A program made the position numbers and the translations under genes. 64,000 nt of DNA, taken from Aeromonas veronii (GTDB lineage Bacteria > Pseudomonadota > Gammaproteobacteria > Enterobacterales > Aeromonadaceae). The stretch spans positions 65,001-129,000 of the forward strand of contig NZ_CP157875.1 of assembly GCF_040215105.1 (NCBI RefSeq), written 5' to 3'. Position 1 is the stretch's first letter, and each line of letters opens with the position of its first letter. The notes under the pieces were generated by a model that did no database searches, was not told the DNA's origin, and saw only the letters and a list, made by a program, of their open reading frames with translations. Of the stretch, positions 34,499 through 43,830 are shown one piece after another.

Positions 34499-35365
34499 TC
34501 AGGCGGGCCTGTGATGCCTGTCCAGCCAGCCCTGCAACAGACCCACCAGCAGGCCGGTCAGGTGGGCGATGTTGGCGGTGGGCGTGCCGAGCAAATCCAT
34601 GAAGCCGAGTACCAGCCAGAACAGCATGAAGCCCATCAGCGCCGGTGGCAGGCAGAGGCCGCAGTCCGGCTGCAGCCTGGCGCGCAGCCAGCAATAGCCG
34701 AGCAGGGCATAGACCACGCCGGAGAGACCCCCAAACAGCGGGCCGCTCGCGAAGAACTCCGCCACGTTGGGCAGCGCCGCCCCGACGATGAGCAGGATGA
34801 ACAGCTTGCCGCTGCCGAGTCGCTGCTCTATCTGCCCCCCGAGATACCACCACCACAGCAGGTTGAACACCAGGTGCAGCACCGAGAAGTGGATGAAGGC
34901 GGGGGTGATGTAGCGCCAGGCCTGCCAGTCGGTGAACTGGGCCAGGGTGGGGTGGAACGCCAGCTCGTCGAAGATGGGCAGGCCGATGGCATCGAGGGCA
35001 TAGACCGCCAGACAGGCGATGATGACCACCAGGGTCAGGGGCCCCGCCTGATGCAGAAAATCGGTGACCGGATCCGTCATTCCCTTGCTGTAGTCGATGC
35101 GGGCATCCGCCCGACCGGACTGCCAGGACGCCTCCATGTAGCGGGGGTGATTGGGCTCGCTCAGGAAGCGTTTGACTTCCAGCTGGGCCTGGGCGAGGCG
35201 CTGCTCGTCCGCCAGCCAGACCGAGACTCCGAGCTCGGACTGGGTCAGCTCGCAGGAGATCCCCAGGGTGGCCAGATAGTCCACCAGGGCCTGGGCCATG
35301 CGGGCATTGTCCAGCACCAGCAGCTGGATCATGCCGGCCGGGGAGGCACTGCCGGCTCCTGTCAT
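34499..35365 (-). CDS. glpG: Rhomboid intramembrane serine protease GlpG
   Basis: A 288-residue rhomboid protease: N-terminal cytosolic domain (about 1-95, with [15 protein letters not shown] [13 protein letters not shown]) then six membrane helices. The catalytic dyad is the serine of [10 protein letters not shown] and the histidine of [11 protein letters not shown]; the WR region and [14 protein letters not shown] are family-typical. It overlaps glpE by four bases (ATGA), so the first ATG is favoured through translational coupling even though ATG at residue 12 is nearer the E. coli length. Confidence 0.93.
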   Translation of the reverse strand: MTGAGSASPAGMIQLLVLDNARMAQALVDYLATLGISCELTQSELGVSVWLADEQRLAQAQLEVKRFLSEPNHPRYMEASWQSGRADARIDYSKGMTDPVTDFLHQAGPLTLVVIIACLAVYALDAIGLPIFDELAFHPTLAQFTDWQAWRYITPAFIHFSVLHLVFNLLWWWYLGGQIEQRLGSGKLFILLIVGAALPNVAEFFASGPLFGGLSGVVYALLGYCWLRARLQPDCGLCLPPALMGFMLFWLVLGFMDLLGTPTANIAHLTGLLVGLLQGWLDRHHRPA

Positions 35366-35685
35366 GCGTCGCCCGCCTGGATCGGGAACTCCCTGCGCCA
35401 GGCCTCGAAGCCACCGTCCAGACTGTAGACGGCGTCATAGCCCTGTTGCAGCAGGTACTGGGCGGCCCCCTGGCTGCTGTTGCCGTGATAGCACATCACG
35501 ATCACCGGGGTATCGAAGTCCACTTCATTCATGAAGCGGACCAGGGTGCCATTGGTGAGGTGGAAGGCGCCGACCGCGTGGGCCGTCTCGAATGACTGGG
35601 GATCGCGAATATCCACGAGGCGGGCCTCACCGGCCTCCAGCTTCTGGTGGGCATCCTGGGCGCTGATATGGGCAAACTGGTCCAT
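35362..35685 (-). CDS. glpE: Thiosulfate sulfurtransferase GlpE
   Basis: A 107-residue single-domain rhodanese transferring sulfur from thiosulfate to cyanide or thiols. The active-site cysteine is in [13 protein letters not shown]. The length matches E. coli GlpE (108) with ATG at 35685; a TTG at 35700 is a weaker option. glpE-glpG order is as in E. coli, but no glpR follows here. Confidence 0.93.
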   Translation of the reverse strand: MDQFAHISAQDAHQKLEAGEARLVDIRDPQSFETAHAVGAFHLTNGTLVRFMNEVDFDTPVIVMCYHGNSSQGAAQYLLQQGYDAVYSLDGGFEAWRREFPIQAGDA

Positions 35686-35900
35686 TGAGATGTCCTGCAA
35701 ATAGATGATTGGGGGTCAGTTTACCCCAAGCGAACTCAATAAAGCAGAGGGAAGGTAGGAAGCTGCACTTGGGTGGCTTGGTCTGGGTGACGGCACAAGA
35801 GATGCGGGCTGGGGTTCTGGGTGTGCAGGTGAGTCGCGTTGGCTGGATTGAGAACTTTAATGTCCGAATTCGCCAATGAAGCACACCACAGAGGTGGATA

Positions 35901-35915
35901 TAATAATAATTATCA
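35901..35915 (+). promoter_or_regulatory. Fur box
   Basis: TAATAATAATTATCA matches the 7-1-7 Fur motif TGATAATnATTATCA at 14 of 15 positions (one mismatch in the left half). It overlaps a TATAAT -10 element at 35899-35904, so iron-loaded Fur would occlude RNA polymerase. It lies 37 bases before the first gene of the following four-gene unit. Confidence 0.82.
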
Positions 35916-35952
35916 TTTAGGTGCCGTTATTGCCTGCACCCAGGAGCCAGTC

Positions 35953-36342
35953 ATGAACATTGATGCAACAGAGTACCCCATCGTCTGGATGGATTACGAA
36001 CCGGCCCGGGGGGTATCCGTGGAAGCGGCACTTGCCGACATCTCGACCCTGCTTGTCCGCGGCCAGCCCCTGGTGTTTCTCGCCACCGGGGAGCCGGGCA
36101 ATGGCAACGACAAGGCCAGGGCCGAGGATCGCCGGACGGTCGCGCTCTGGATGAAGAGCAACAAGCACGCGATCCGGCGGTTTGCCCTTGGCCACGTGCA
36201 GATAGTACCGGAGGCGACCAAGCGCGTGGCGATGCGGGCTTTCGCGGTCGTCTTCGCCAAATTCTGGGGTTACCCCATGTTTGTCGTTGCCAGCGAAGAA
36301 GAGGCGCGGGCCAAGGCCAGCGCCTTGCTGGCCAATGCCTGA
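35953..36342 (+). CDS. Small hypothetical protein, first gene of Fur-controlled unit
   Basis: A 129-residue soluble protein beginning MNIDATEYPIVWMDYEPA. No signal peptide or membrane segment. The pattern of alternating hydrophobic strands and a basic helix (AEDRRTVALWMKSNKHAIRRF), ending with FWGYPMFVVASEEEARAKASALL, is reminiscent of a STAS- or SpoIIAA-like alpha/beta fold, but this is only an impression. It follows the Fur box and is 22 bases before the AraC gene. Ribosome site aggag lies nine bases before ATG 35953. Function unknown; probably related to iron or siderophore handling because of its location. Confidence 0.7.
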   Translation: MNIDATEYPIVWMDYEPARGVSVEAALADISTLLVRGQPLVFLATGEPGNGNDKARAEDRRTVALWMKSNKHAIRRFALGHVQIVPEATKRVAMRAFAVVFAKFWGYPMFVVASEEEARAKASALLANA

Positions 36343-36364
36343 ACCGGATAGCGGAGAGTCTCCC

Positions 36365-37219
36365 ATGTACATCACCGATAACAATGACATGACCGATATC
36401 GAGTCCGACTATCCCGACAAGATTGAGCGCCCCGTGGTCGTGATCGGCCTGGGCAGGGTCACGGAAAACTGGGAGCTGCCGCTCCATCAGCACCGCAAGG
36501 CACAGCTACTGTTTGCCGACAGCGGCTTGATCACGCTGGAGACGGATACGGGATTCTGGGTCGTGCCGCCGCAGGGGGCGGTATGGATCCCAGGTGGCAT
36601 GGTCCACCGGGCCAGCAGCAGCGGTGAACCGTGTGGCTTTGTGGCATTCGTCGAGCCGGATGCCGTGCCCGGGCTGCCGGACTGCTGTTGCACTATTTCG
36701 GTCTCTCCCTTCATGCGAGCACTGCTGGAGCGCACCGCGGCGCTGCCCGAGCACTATCGGATCGAGGGAGCACCGGGACGGCTGATGTCGGTGTTGCTGG
36801 ACGAGCTCATCGCCGCCCCACTGGAGTGGTTGCACCTGCCGATGCCCGCCGATCTGCGGCTGCGCAAGCTGGCGGACGGTATGCTGGCCGCCCCCGCCGA
36901 CCGGGCGACGCTCGAGCAATGGGCATCCAGGATCGGCATGAGCGAGCGCAACATGTCGCGCCTGTTCAGTGCCGAGACCGGTCTGAGCGTGAGCCGCTGG
37001 CGCCGTCAGATGCATGTGATCACCGCCTTGCCGATGCTGGCCCAGGGTCGGCTGATCCAGGCCATTGCAGACGAGCTTGGTTACGACAGCTCTGGTGCCT
37101 TCATCACCATGTTCCACAAGGCGGTCGGGGCTCCGCCAAAGCGCTTCCTCGCCGAGCGTACCGCCCAGATCCATGCCCCCTTGCACAAGCCTTCAGGAAG
37201 TTCCTATGAGTACCAGTAA
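36365..37219 (+). CDS. AraC-family regulator in iron transport unit
   Basis: A 284-residue regulator: N-terminal cupin-like sensor domain (PLHQHRKAQLLFADSGLI, WVVPPQGAVWIPGGMVHRA) and C-terminal double helix-turn-helix (LEQWASRIGMSERNMSRLFSAETG and IQAIADELGYDSSGAFITMFHKAVGAPPKRF). Its last 14 bases overlap the first ABC gene. By analogy to YbtA or PchR it may activate siderophore genes when ligand-loaded, but its sensor is cupin-like and the ligand is unknown. ATG 36365 follows ggagagtctccc. Confidence 0.85.
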   Translation: MYITDNNDMTDIESDYPDKIERPVVVIGLGRVTENWELPLHQHRKAQLLFADSGLITLETDTGFWVVPPQGAVWIPGGMVHRASSSGEPCGFVAFVEPDAVPGLPDCCCTISVSPFMRALLERTAALPEHYRIEGAPGRLMSVLLDELIAAPLEWLHLPMPADLRLRKLADGMLAAPADRATLEQWASRIGMSERNMSRLFSAETGLSVSRWRRQMHVITALPMLAQGRLIQAIADELGYDSSGAFITMFHKAVGAPPKRFLAERTAQIHAPLHKPSGSSYEYQ

Positions 37220-39011
37220 CCTGGCAGAGACGCTGCCAAACACCCCGGATCCACTGGGTCAGATATTGAAGCCCATCAATGGTCGTCTCATCGTGGCCGC
37301 CCTGCTGGCAGGCCTGGGCGCGGCGCTGACCTTGACCCCCCTTGCTGGCATAGCCCAAATCGCCCGGTTCGTGCTCGGCGGCGAGGAGTCTGTGGTACAG
37401 AGCCTGGCCCTGCTGAAGGGAGAGGTGTGGCTGATGGTGATGTTCAGCCTCGTCGGCCTGTTCCTCGGTCTGTTGCTGTCGCTGGTAGCGGAGACCTGCG
37501 CCCATGTGGCAGACAACAGGATCACCCGTCATCTGAGGCTTGCCGCGGCGCGCCGTCTGGCCCGGGTGCCTCTCGGCTGGTTCACCTCCCACGCATCCGG
37601 TGAAGTGAAACAGGCGATGCAGGACGACATCGGCACCCTGCACGAGCTGACTGCCCACTTCTACACCACCCTGGGCCGAGCCCTGGGGGCCATCCTGGCG
37701 TCACTCGTCTATCTCTTTGCGATGCATTGGGGGTTGGCTCTGGTCGCCATTCTGCCCTACGTCGCCGGCTTTCTGTTGATCGGTTCGGCCATGAAGTTCA
37801 GCGAGGCGCAGACCCGTGCCTTTGGTGAAGGCCAGGCCAGGGTGAACGATGCCGTGGTGGAGTTCGTCAACGGGATCCCGGTGATCAAGACCTTCGGCAC
37901 CAGCGGCAAGGCGCACGGCAACTACCGGACGGCGGTGGAGAGCTTTCTGGAAGCCTTCCTCGGCCTGTTGAAGCCGATGCTGGGCATCATGGCCATCGCA
38001 AATGCCCTGATGTCCCCCGTCGCCGTGCTGGGGGTCGTGCTGGCTGCCGGTACCCTCTTTGTCGGTCTCGGCTGGATGGCGCCGGTGGAAGTGTTGCCGT
38101 TCGTGCTGGTCGCCCCCTGCATCTCGGCACCCCTGATGCTGCTGGTGTTTGTGGCCCACGGGCTGGAGCCCGCCAAGGCTGCCGCGGGGCGGGTCCAGAC
38201 TCTGTTGCAGACGCCGCAGCTGGAGCAACCCGCTTATGACGAGGTTGAGCACCCGAGGGGGGTAGAGGTTTGCGCCGAAGAGGTGAGTTATGCCTATGAC
38301 GGTGGCCACAAGGCGCTCGACAAGGTGAGCTTCACCCTGGCCGCCGGTACTGTGACGGCCGTGGTGGGGGCATCCGGTGCGGGCAAGTCCACGCTGGCCC
38401 GCCTGCTGCTGCGCTTCTTCGATCCGAGCGAGGGGCGCATCACGTTGGGTGGGGTGGATTTACGCAACCTGGATACCCGTGAGTTGTATCGACACATAGG
38501 CTTCGTGCTGCAGGAGGTGCGTCTGATCCACGCCAGCGTGCGTGACAACATCGCGCTCGGTCTTCCCGACGCGACCTATCAGCAGATTGAAGAGGCCGCC
38601 AGGGCCGCCAATATCCACGAGCGCATCCTGAGCCTGCCACGGGGCTATGACTCCGTCATCGGCGAGGATGCTCAGCTCTCCGGCGGTGAGGCCCAACGGG
38701 TCAGCATAGCCCGCGCCGTGCTGCTGGATCCGCCCGTTCTGGTGCTGGACGAGGCGACCGCCGCAGCCGACGCCGAGAACGAGGTGGCCATCCATCAGGC
38801 CCTTTCCCGCTTCGCCAAGGGGCGGACTCTGATGGTGATCGCCCACCGGCTCGATACCGTGATGCATGCCGATCGCATCCTGGTGGTAGAAGACGGAGCC
38901 ATCGTCGAGCAGGGTCGTCACGACGCGCTGCTGGCGCAGGGTGGCCGCTACGCTCGCCTGTGGGCGCTGGGTGGACATGAACAGCAAGATCAACAACGGA
39001 TGGCGGTATAA
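37206..39011 (+). CDS. ABC transporter half, membrane-ATPase fusion (YbtP/IrtA-like)
   Basis: A 601-residue fused permease-ATPase. Membrane domain about 25-330 with six helices; ATPase domain about 355-585 with Walker A GASGAGKST, Q-loop VLQEVRLIH, signature LSGGEAQRVSIARA and Walker B VLVLDEATAAAD. It pairs with the next gene, two bases downstream, as a heterodimer. Fur control and the AraC gene suggest Fe-siderophore transport like YbtP/YbtQ of Yersinia or mycobacterial IrtAB, which are exporter-fold importers; export of a siderophore cannot be excluded. Confidence 0.85.
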   Translation: MSTSNLAETLPNTPDPLGQILKPINGRLIVAALLAGLGAALTLTPLAGIAQIARFVLGGEESVVQSLALLKGEVWLMVMFSLVGLFLGLLLSLVAETCAHVADNRITRHLRLAAARRLARVPLGWFTSHASGEVKQAMQDDIGTLHELTAHFYTTLGRALGAILASLVYLFAMHWGLALVAILPYVAGFLLIGSAMKFSEAQTRAFGEGQARVNDAVVEFVNGIPVIKTFGTSGKAHGNYRTAVESFLEAFLGLLKPMLGIMAIANALMSPVAVLGVVLAAGTLFVGLGWMAPVEVLPFVLVAPCISAPLMLLVFVAHGLEPAKAAAGRVQTLLQTPQLEQPAYDEVEHPRGVEVCAEEVSYAYDGGHKALDKVSFTLAAGTVTAVVGASGAGKSTLARLLLRFFDPSEGRITLGGVDLRNLDTRELYRHIGFVLQEVRLIHASVRDNIALGLPDATYQQIEEAARAANIHERILSLPRGYDSVIGEDAQLSGGEAQRVSIARAVLLDPPVLVLDEATAAADAENEVAIHQALSRFAKGRTLMVIAHRLDTVMHADRILVVEDGAIVEQGRHDALLAQGGRYARLWALGGHEQQDQQRMAV

Positions 39012-39013
39012 CC

Positions 39014-40756
39014 ATGCTCATGACTTTCCTTCGACTGTTGGGTGAAGATGCCCATGTTTTCCGTCGTTATGGCTGGATGGCCATCACCCTCGGCATCCTG
39101 AACGGCCTGACTCTCACGCTTCTGGTGCCCGTGCTCGAACGCCTGCTGGCGCATGATGTGCGGGGGGCCGGGTTCTGGTTGACTGCGCTGGCGGCAGGGC
39201 TGCTGCTCTGCTGGGCCTGGCGTCGTCGGGTCGAGCAGGCCAGCGTGGCGGTTCGGGTGGCGGTGTTGCAGGGTTGCCGCCACCGGATTGGCGATCACAT
39301 CGCCCGTCTGCCGGTGGGCTGGTTTACCCCGCAGAACACGGCACGGCTCAACCATGTGATGACCCACGGCATGTTTGAGCTGTCCGAACTGCCCGGCCAC
39401 CTGTTTACCCCTATTCTGAGCGGTCTGGTCACGCCGCTGGTACTGGTGCTGGCCCTGCTGGTTCTGCACTGGCCCCTCGGCCTCATCATGTTGGTGGCCC
39501 TGCCCATACTGGCCGGAGTCTTCGTCATCAGCGCTCGCCTCGGCAGCCGTGCCGACGCCGCATTCCACAACCATGCAGCGCATACCAGCCAGCGCATTGT
39601 CGAGTTCGCCCAGGCCCAGTCGATGCTGCGGGCCTTCAGTGGCAAGGGGGACAGCATGGGCTTTCTGGAGCGTGCCATCGACAAACAGTACGCGGCCGGC
39701 TCGCGGCTGATCTATGCCTCTACCGCCTCTGTGGTGCTCAACAGCTGGGCGGTGCAGGCCGTGTTTGCGGCCCTGTTCATCACGGCCGTCATGTGGCTGA
39801 ACAGCCAACTGGGAACGCAGTGGCAGGGCGAGGTGGCGATCACCACCATGGTCTCCCTGTTGTTGGTCAACCGGTTCATCGATCCGCTGCTGGACATCGC
39901 CGGTTATGGGGAAGTGCTGCGCAGTGCGCGGGGTCAGCTCGAGGCAGTCGCCGAGGTGATGGACGAGCAACCCCTGCCGGAGCCGGTCAACGGCGAGGCG
40001 CCGTCCGATGGCTCCGTGGAGCTGCGGGATGTGCGCTTCTCCTATGGCGCCGGGGCGCCCGAGGTGCTGCGTGGGGTGGACTTGTGCATCGCGCCTGGGC
40101 AGATGGTGGCGCTGGTCGGAGCATCGGGTTCGGGCAAGAGCACCCTGATGCAGCTGATCGCGCGCTTTTTCGACGTGGATGAGGGGAGTGTGCGCATCGG
40201 TGGCACCGATGTGCGCGCCATCGACAGCGCCAGCCTGGCTGGCCAGATCAGCCAGATCTTCCAGAGTACCTATCTGTTCCAGGGCAGCATTGCGGACAAC
40301 ATCCGCATCGGCAAACCGGATGCAACGGACGCCGAAGTCATGGAGGCGGCCCGACAGGCAGGAGTGGCCGAGATCGTCTCGCGCCTGCCGCAGGGGCTGG
40401 ATTCGCAGGTCGGGGAGGGCGGTGCCCGCCTCTCCGGTGGCGAGCGGCAGCGCATCTCCATCGCCCGCGCTCTGATCAAGGGAGCCCCCATACTGCTGGT
40501 GGACGAAGCAACCGCCGCGCTGGATGCGGAGAATCAGGCCGCCATCGCCGAGACGTTGGCACGATTGCGTGGCAGACACACGCTGATCGTCATCGCACAC
40601 CAGTTGTCGACCGTGGCGATGGCCGACCAGATTGTGGTGCTGGAAGCCGGCAGGGTGGCTGAGTCCGGCACCCACGAACAGCTCTGTTCGCTACGGGGTC
40701 GCTACGCCGACTTCCTGAACCAGCGCCACAGCGCCAAGGGATGGCAGATCGCCTGA
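39014..40756 (+). CDS. ABC transporter half, membrane-ATPase fusion (YbtQ/IrtB-like)
   Basis: A 580-residue fused permease-ATPase. Membrane domain about 15-315; ATPase domain about 335-565 with Walker A GASGSGKST, Q-loop IFQSTYLFQ, signature LSGGERQRISIARA and Walker B ILLVDEATAALDAEN. Partner of the preceding gene. The pair retain complete ATP sites by motif. A terminator follows at 40777, closing the four-gene unit. Confidence 0.85.
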   Translation: MLMTFLRLLGEDAHVFRRYGWMAITLGILNGLTLTLLVPVLERLLAHDVRGAGFWLTALAAGLLLCWAWRRRVEQASVAVRVAVLQGCRHRIGDHIARLPVGWFTPQNTARLNHVMTHGMFELSELPGHLFTPILSGLVTPLVLVLALLVLHWPLGLIMLVALPILAGVFVISARLGSRADAAFHNHAAHTSQRIVEFAQAQSMLRAFSGKGDSMGFLERAIDKQYAAGSRLIYASTASVVLNSWAVQAVFAALFITAVMWLNSQLGTQWQGEVAITTMVSLLLVNRFIDPLLDIAGYGEVLRSARGQLEAVAEVMDEQPLPEPVNGEAPSDGSVELRDVRFSYGAGAPEVLRGVDLCIAPGQMVALVGASGSGKSTLMQLIARFFDVDEGSVRIGGTDVRAIDSASLAGQISQIFQSTYLFQGSIADNIRIGKPDATDAEVMEAARQAGVAEIVSRLPQGLDSQVGEGGARLSGGERQRISIARALIKGAPILLVDEATAALDAENQAAIAETLARLRGRHTLIVIAHQLSTVAMADQIVVLEAGRVAESGTHEQLCSLRGRYADFLNQRHSAKGWQIA

Positions 40757-40776
40757 GCCTGGCGCAGATCCCGCGC

Positions 40777-40802
40777 AAGCCCCGCCCTCTGGCGGGGCTT
40801 TT
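40777..40802 (+). terminator. Terminator of the Fur-controlled unit
   Basis: Stem aagccccgcc/ggcggggctt with loop ctct, followed by ttt. Confidence 0.88.
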
Positions 40803-40893
40803 TGTGAATGACCGCTCGAGCGCAATTTCCTTCAATACCCCTCATCCCCGGCTCCGTAGGCTGACGACATTCAATCAGCAAGGAGTCCTCTTC

Positions 40894-41490
40894 ATGGAAA
40901 TGAGTCTGTTACTGTCGATGTGCGGGTTTGCTCTCGCCATGTCCATCTCCCCCGGCCCGGTCAACCTGGTCGCTCTCGGCAGCGGGGCCCAGCACGGTTT
41001 TCGTGCAAGCCTGCGCCACGTGGTCGGAGCCACCCTGGGCTTCATCCTGCTGCTCCTGTTGATGGGGCTGGGTCTGGGGGCCCTTCTGTCCCGTTGGCCC
41101 CTGGTGGTCGGTGCCTTGCACTGGGGTGGCATTCTCTTCCTGGGGTATATGGCCTGGCAGCTGGTCAGGAGCGGGGGAGAACTGGAGGGGGAGTCAGGGC
41201 AACGGCCCGCCTTCTGGTATGGCGCCCTGATGCAGTGGCTCAACCCCAAGGCCTGGCTGGCCGCCAGCATGGGCATGGGGGCCTACGGCGGCGCGGGTGG
41301 GTGGGGTCAGATGGTGGTGTTCACGGCGCTGTATCTGGTGATCTGTCTCGGCTCCATCGCCTGCTGGGCCTATGTCGGCAGCTGCCTGCAACAGGCGTTG
41401 CTCAGCCCCCGGCGATTGCGCTGGTTCAACCGCGTCATGGCCCTGTTGCTGCTGCTCAGTGCCGGCTATCTGTTGTTTGCAGAGGGCTGA
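40894..41490 (+). CDS. LysE/RhtB-family amino-acid exporter
   Basis: A 198-residue protein with about six membrane helices. Family hallmarks are SISPGPVNLVALGSGAQHGF at the N-terminus and GALMQWLNPKAWLAAS in the middle. LysE/RhtB proteins export amino acids or small metabolites. Ribosome site aaggag is eight bases before ATG 40894. Its 3' end overlaps the convergent AraC-family gene by 35 bases; such exporter-AraC pairs are common and suggest local regulation. Confidence 0.88.
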   Translation: MEMSLLLSMCGFALAMSISPGPVNLVALGSGAQHGFRASLRHVVGATLGFILLLLLMGLGLGALLSRWPLVVGALHWGGILFLGYMAWQLVRSGGELEGESGQRPAFWYGALMQWLNPKAWLAASMGMGAYGGAGGWGQMVVFTALYLVICLGSIACWAYVGSCLQQALLSPRRLRWFNRVMALLLLLSAGYLLFAEG

Positions 41491-42307
41491 ACTGCAACCT
41501 GTATTGCCCCGGGGTGGCGGCGACCCGCCGTTTGAACTGGCGCTGGAAGTGGGCCTGATCGGCAAAGCCGCTCGCCAGCGCCACCTCGGCCAGGGGGTGC
41601 CCCAGTCTGAGCAGCTGGCGGGCGTGGCGTACGCGCCTGTCGAGCAGATAGGCGTGGGGGGTCATGCCGAAATGGTGATTGAAGGCGCGTACGAAGTGGG
41701 AGGGGCTGAGCCCGGCGACGGCACTCAGCTGCTGCAGGCTGAGCGGATTGGTGCTCTCATCCTGCATCAGTTCGGCGGCGCGCTGCAGGTGCAGTGGCGG
41801 CCTGTCATCCCAGCGGGCAGGGGTGAGCCTGGTCAGCAGCTGGTGGCCGAACATCTGGCAGGCCACTTCCTTGGCCAGCGGGTCCCGACCCTCCACCAGC
41901 TGGTGATGCAGCTGTTGCAACCCCAGATACAGCACGGGGTCACGGCTGGCGGTCATGTCGAATGGACGAAAGTCACCGCCGAGCCCCGCCTCCTGCTGCA
42001 GATCGTGCAGCCAGCGGGTGTCGAGATAGAACATCAGATAGGACCAGGGATGATCCGCGATGGGATTGCAGGCATGCACCTCCTCCGGGTTCATCAGCAC
42101 CAGGCTGCCGGTACCGACCTCCTGTCGGCTGCGCTGGTTGAGGTAGTGGCTGTGGCCACCGGTGATGGCGCCGATGGAGAAGTGGGGATGGCTGTGCTTG
42201 TCGTAGCAGACCTGACGGCCATCTTGCACCGCCCGGGTCTCGATGAATGGCAGGGCCGGATCGCACCAGAAGTGGTGGCGATCCGGCCCTGAAGGGGAGC
42301 GGCTCAT
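41456..42307 (-). CDS. AraC-family regulator (next to LysE exporter)
   Basis: A 283-residue regulator: N-terminal cupin sensor (YDKHSHPHFSIGAITGGHSHY, SLVLMNPEEVHACNP) and C-terminal AraC helix-turn-helix pair (LQQLSAVAGLSPSHFVRAFNHHFG and LAEVALASGFADQAHFQRQFKRRVAATPGQYR). The cupin type with HSHxHFSI is typical of AraC proteins paired with amino-acid exporters. It overlaps the lysE-like gene tail to tail and starts about 40 bases from the end of livF on the same strand. Confidence 0.87.
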   Translation of the reverse strand: MSRSPSGPDRHHFWCDPALPFIETRAVQDGRQVCYDKHSHPHFSIGAITGGHSHYLNQRSRQEVGTGSLVLMNPEEVHACNPIADHPWSYLMFYLDTRWLHDLQQEAGLGGDFRPFDMTASRDPVLYLGLQQLHHQLVEGRDPLAKEVACQMFGHQLLTRLTPARWDDRPPLHLQRAAELMQDESTNPLSLQQLSAVAGLSPSHFVRAFNHHFGMTPHAYLLDRRVRHARQLLRLGHPLAEVALASGFADQAHFQRQFKRRVAATPGQYRLQFSPLQTTDSRH

Positions 42308-42343
42308 CCTGGCTGGGCGACCCGGGTGAACCTATCTGGGCGG

Positions 42344-43045
42344 TCAGCCACCGAGGTAGGCCTGGCGCACCGCCGGGTTGGCCAGCAGGGCCGCACCGGT
42401 GTCTTGCAGCACCACCCGGCCGTTTTCCAGCACATAGCCGCGATCCGCGAGCCGCAGGGCCTGGTTCGCATTCTGTTCCACCAGGAAGATGGTCATGCCC
42501 TGATCCCGCAGCTTCAGAATGATGTCGAAGATCTGCTGGATGATGATGGGGGCCAGCCCCAGGGAGGGTTCATCCAGCAGCAGCAGGCGCGGCTTGCTCA
42601 TCAGGGCGCGGCCGATGGCCAGCATCTGCTGCTCGCCCCCCGACATGGTGCCGGCCCGCTGCTCCAGTCGCTCATGCAGCCGGGGGAACATGGTAAACAC
42701 CTGATCCAGCAGCCCGTTCTGCTCCTGCTTGTCGACGAAGAAGGCTCCCATCATCAGGTTCTCCTCCACCGTCAGGCGGGAGAAGATGCGGCGCCCCTCC
42801 GGCACCACGGCGATATCCTTGCGCATGATGCTGGCGGTGGTGAGGGAGTCTATCTGCTCCCCCTCGAACCAGATGCTGCCACTGCTGGGTTTGGGTTCCC
42901 CACAGAGCGTCATCAACAGGGTGGTCTTGCCGGCGCCGTTGGCGCCGATCAGGGTGACTATCTCGCCCTCTTTGACTTCGACGCTGACATCGTGCAGCGC
43001 CTGGATCTTGCCGTAATGGGTCGATACGTTGCGAAGTTCTAACAT
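42344..43045 (-). CDS. livF: Branched-chain amino-acid ABC ATPase LivF
   Basis: A 233-residue ATPase with Walker A GANGAGKTT, signature MSGGEQQMLAIGRALM and Walker B LLLLDEPSLGLAP, as in LivF. With LivG it powers the high-affinity leucine/isoleucine/valine importer. It follows livG by 11 bases, with ribosome site aggaag. Last gene of livJHMGF. Confidence 0.95.
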   Translation of the reverse strand: MLELRNVSTHYGKIQALHDVSVEVKEGEIVTLIGANGAGKTTLLMTLCGEPKPSSGSIWFEGEQIDSLTTASIMRKDIAVVPEGRRIFSRLTVEENLMMGAFFVDKQEQNGLLDQVFTMFPRLHERLEQRAGTMSGGEQQMLAIGRALMSKPRLLLLDEPSLGLAPIIIQQIFDIILKLRDQGMTIFLVEQNANQALRLADRGYVLENGRVVLQDTGAALLANPAVRQAYLGG

Positions 43046-43056
43046 CTTGCTTCTTC

Positions 43057-43830
43057 CTATGACTCGCCCAGATAGGCCTTGATCACGTCCGGGTTGCTGC
43101 GGATCTCATCCGGCTTGCCGTGAGCCAGCGGTGTGCCCTGGTTGACCACGAAAATGCGGTTGGAGATCTCCATCACCAGCTTCATGTCGTGCTCGATGAG
43201 CAGCACCGAGACCCCGAACTCGTCCCGCAGGTTGGAGATAAGCTCGTTGAGCTCATCGGTCTCCTTGGGGTTGAGGCCGGCAGCCGGTTCGTCCAGCATC
43301 AGCAGGTCGGGACGGGTAGCCATGCAGCGGGCGATCTCGAGGCGACGCTGCTGACCATAGGCCAGGTTGCCGGCGGCGCGGTTGGCGAGCTCCTTGAGGC
43401 CCACCTTCTCCAGCCAGAAGGCGGACTGCTCCAGCCCCTCTTTCTCGGCGCGGCGGAAGGACGGGGTCTTGAACAGACCGGCGATGAAGCTGGTATTGAG
43501 GTGGCGATGCTGGGCTACCAGCAGATTTTCCACTGCTGTCATCTCTTTGAACAGACGAACGTGCTGGAATGTCCGCACTATGCCCTTGCGGGCGATGAGG
43601 TGGCCGGGCAGCCCCTGGATCTCCTCTCCCCGGTAGCGGATGACGCCGCCGCTCGGACGGTAGAAGCCGGTCAGGCAGTTGAAGATGGTGGTCTTGCCCG
43701 CGCCGTTGGGACCGATGATGGAGATCACTTCCCCCTTGTCCACGTCCAGCTTGACGCCGTTGACCGCCAGCAATCCCCCGAAACGCATGGACAGATCAGA
43801 GACTTCCAACAACTTCTGATGATTGTTCAT
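43057..43830 (-). CDS. livG: Branched-chain amino-acid ABC ATPase LivG
   Basis: A 257-residue ATPase with Walker A GPNGAGKTT, signature LAYGQQRRLEIARCMA (the LivG-type variant), Walker B LLMLDEPAAGLNP and the LivG-specific MRFGGLLAVNGV start. Its ATG overlaps the stop of a small upstream frame that looks like a duplicated livM/livG junction (43827-43934). Confidence 0.95.
   Translation of the reverse strand: MNNHQKLLEVSDLSMRFGGLLAVNGVKLDVDKGEVISIIGPNGAGKTTIFNCLTGFYRPSGGVIRYRGEEIQGLPGHLIARKGIVRTFQHVRLFKEMTAVENLLVAQHRHLNTSFIAGLFKTPSFRRAEKEGLEQSAFWLEKVGLKELANRAAGNLAYGQQRRLEIARCMATRPDLLMLDEPAAGLNPKETDELNELISNLRDEFGVSVLLIEHDMKLVMEISNRIFVVNQGTPLAHGKPDEIRSNPDVIKAYLGES

Noticed and set aside
34476..35438. 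320-aa frames on both strands over glpG
   Set aside because: Both are shadows; GlpG in 34499-35365 has the rhomboid motifs.
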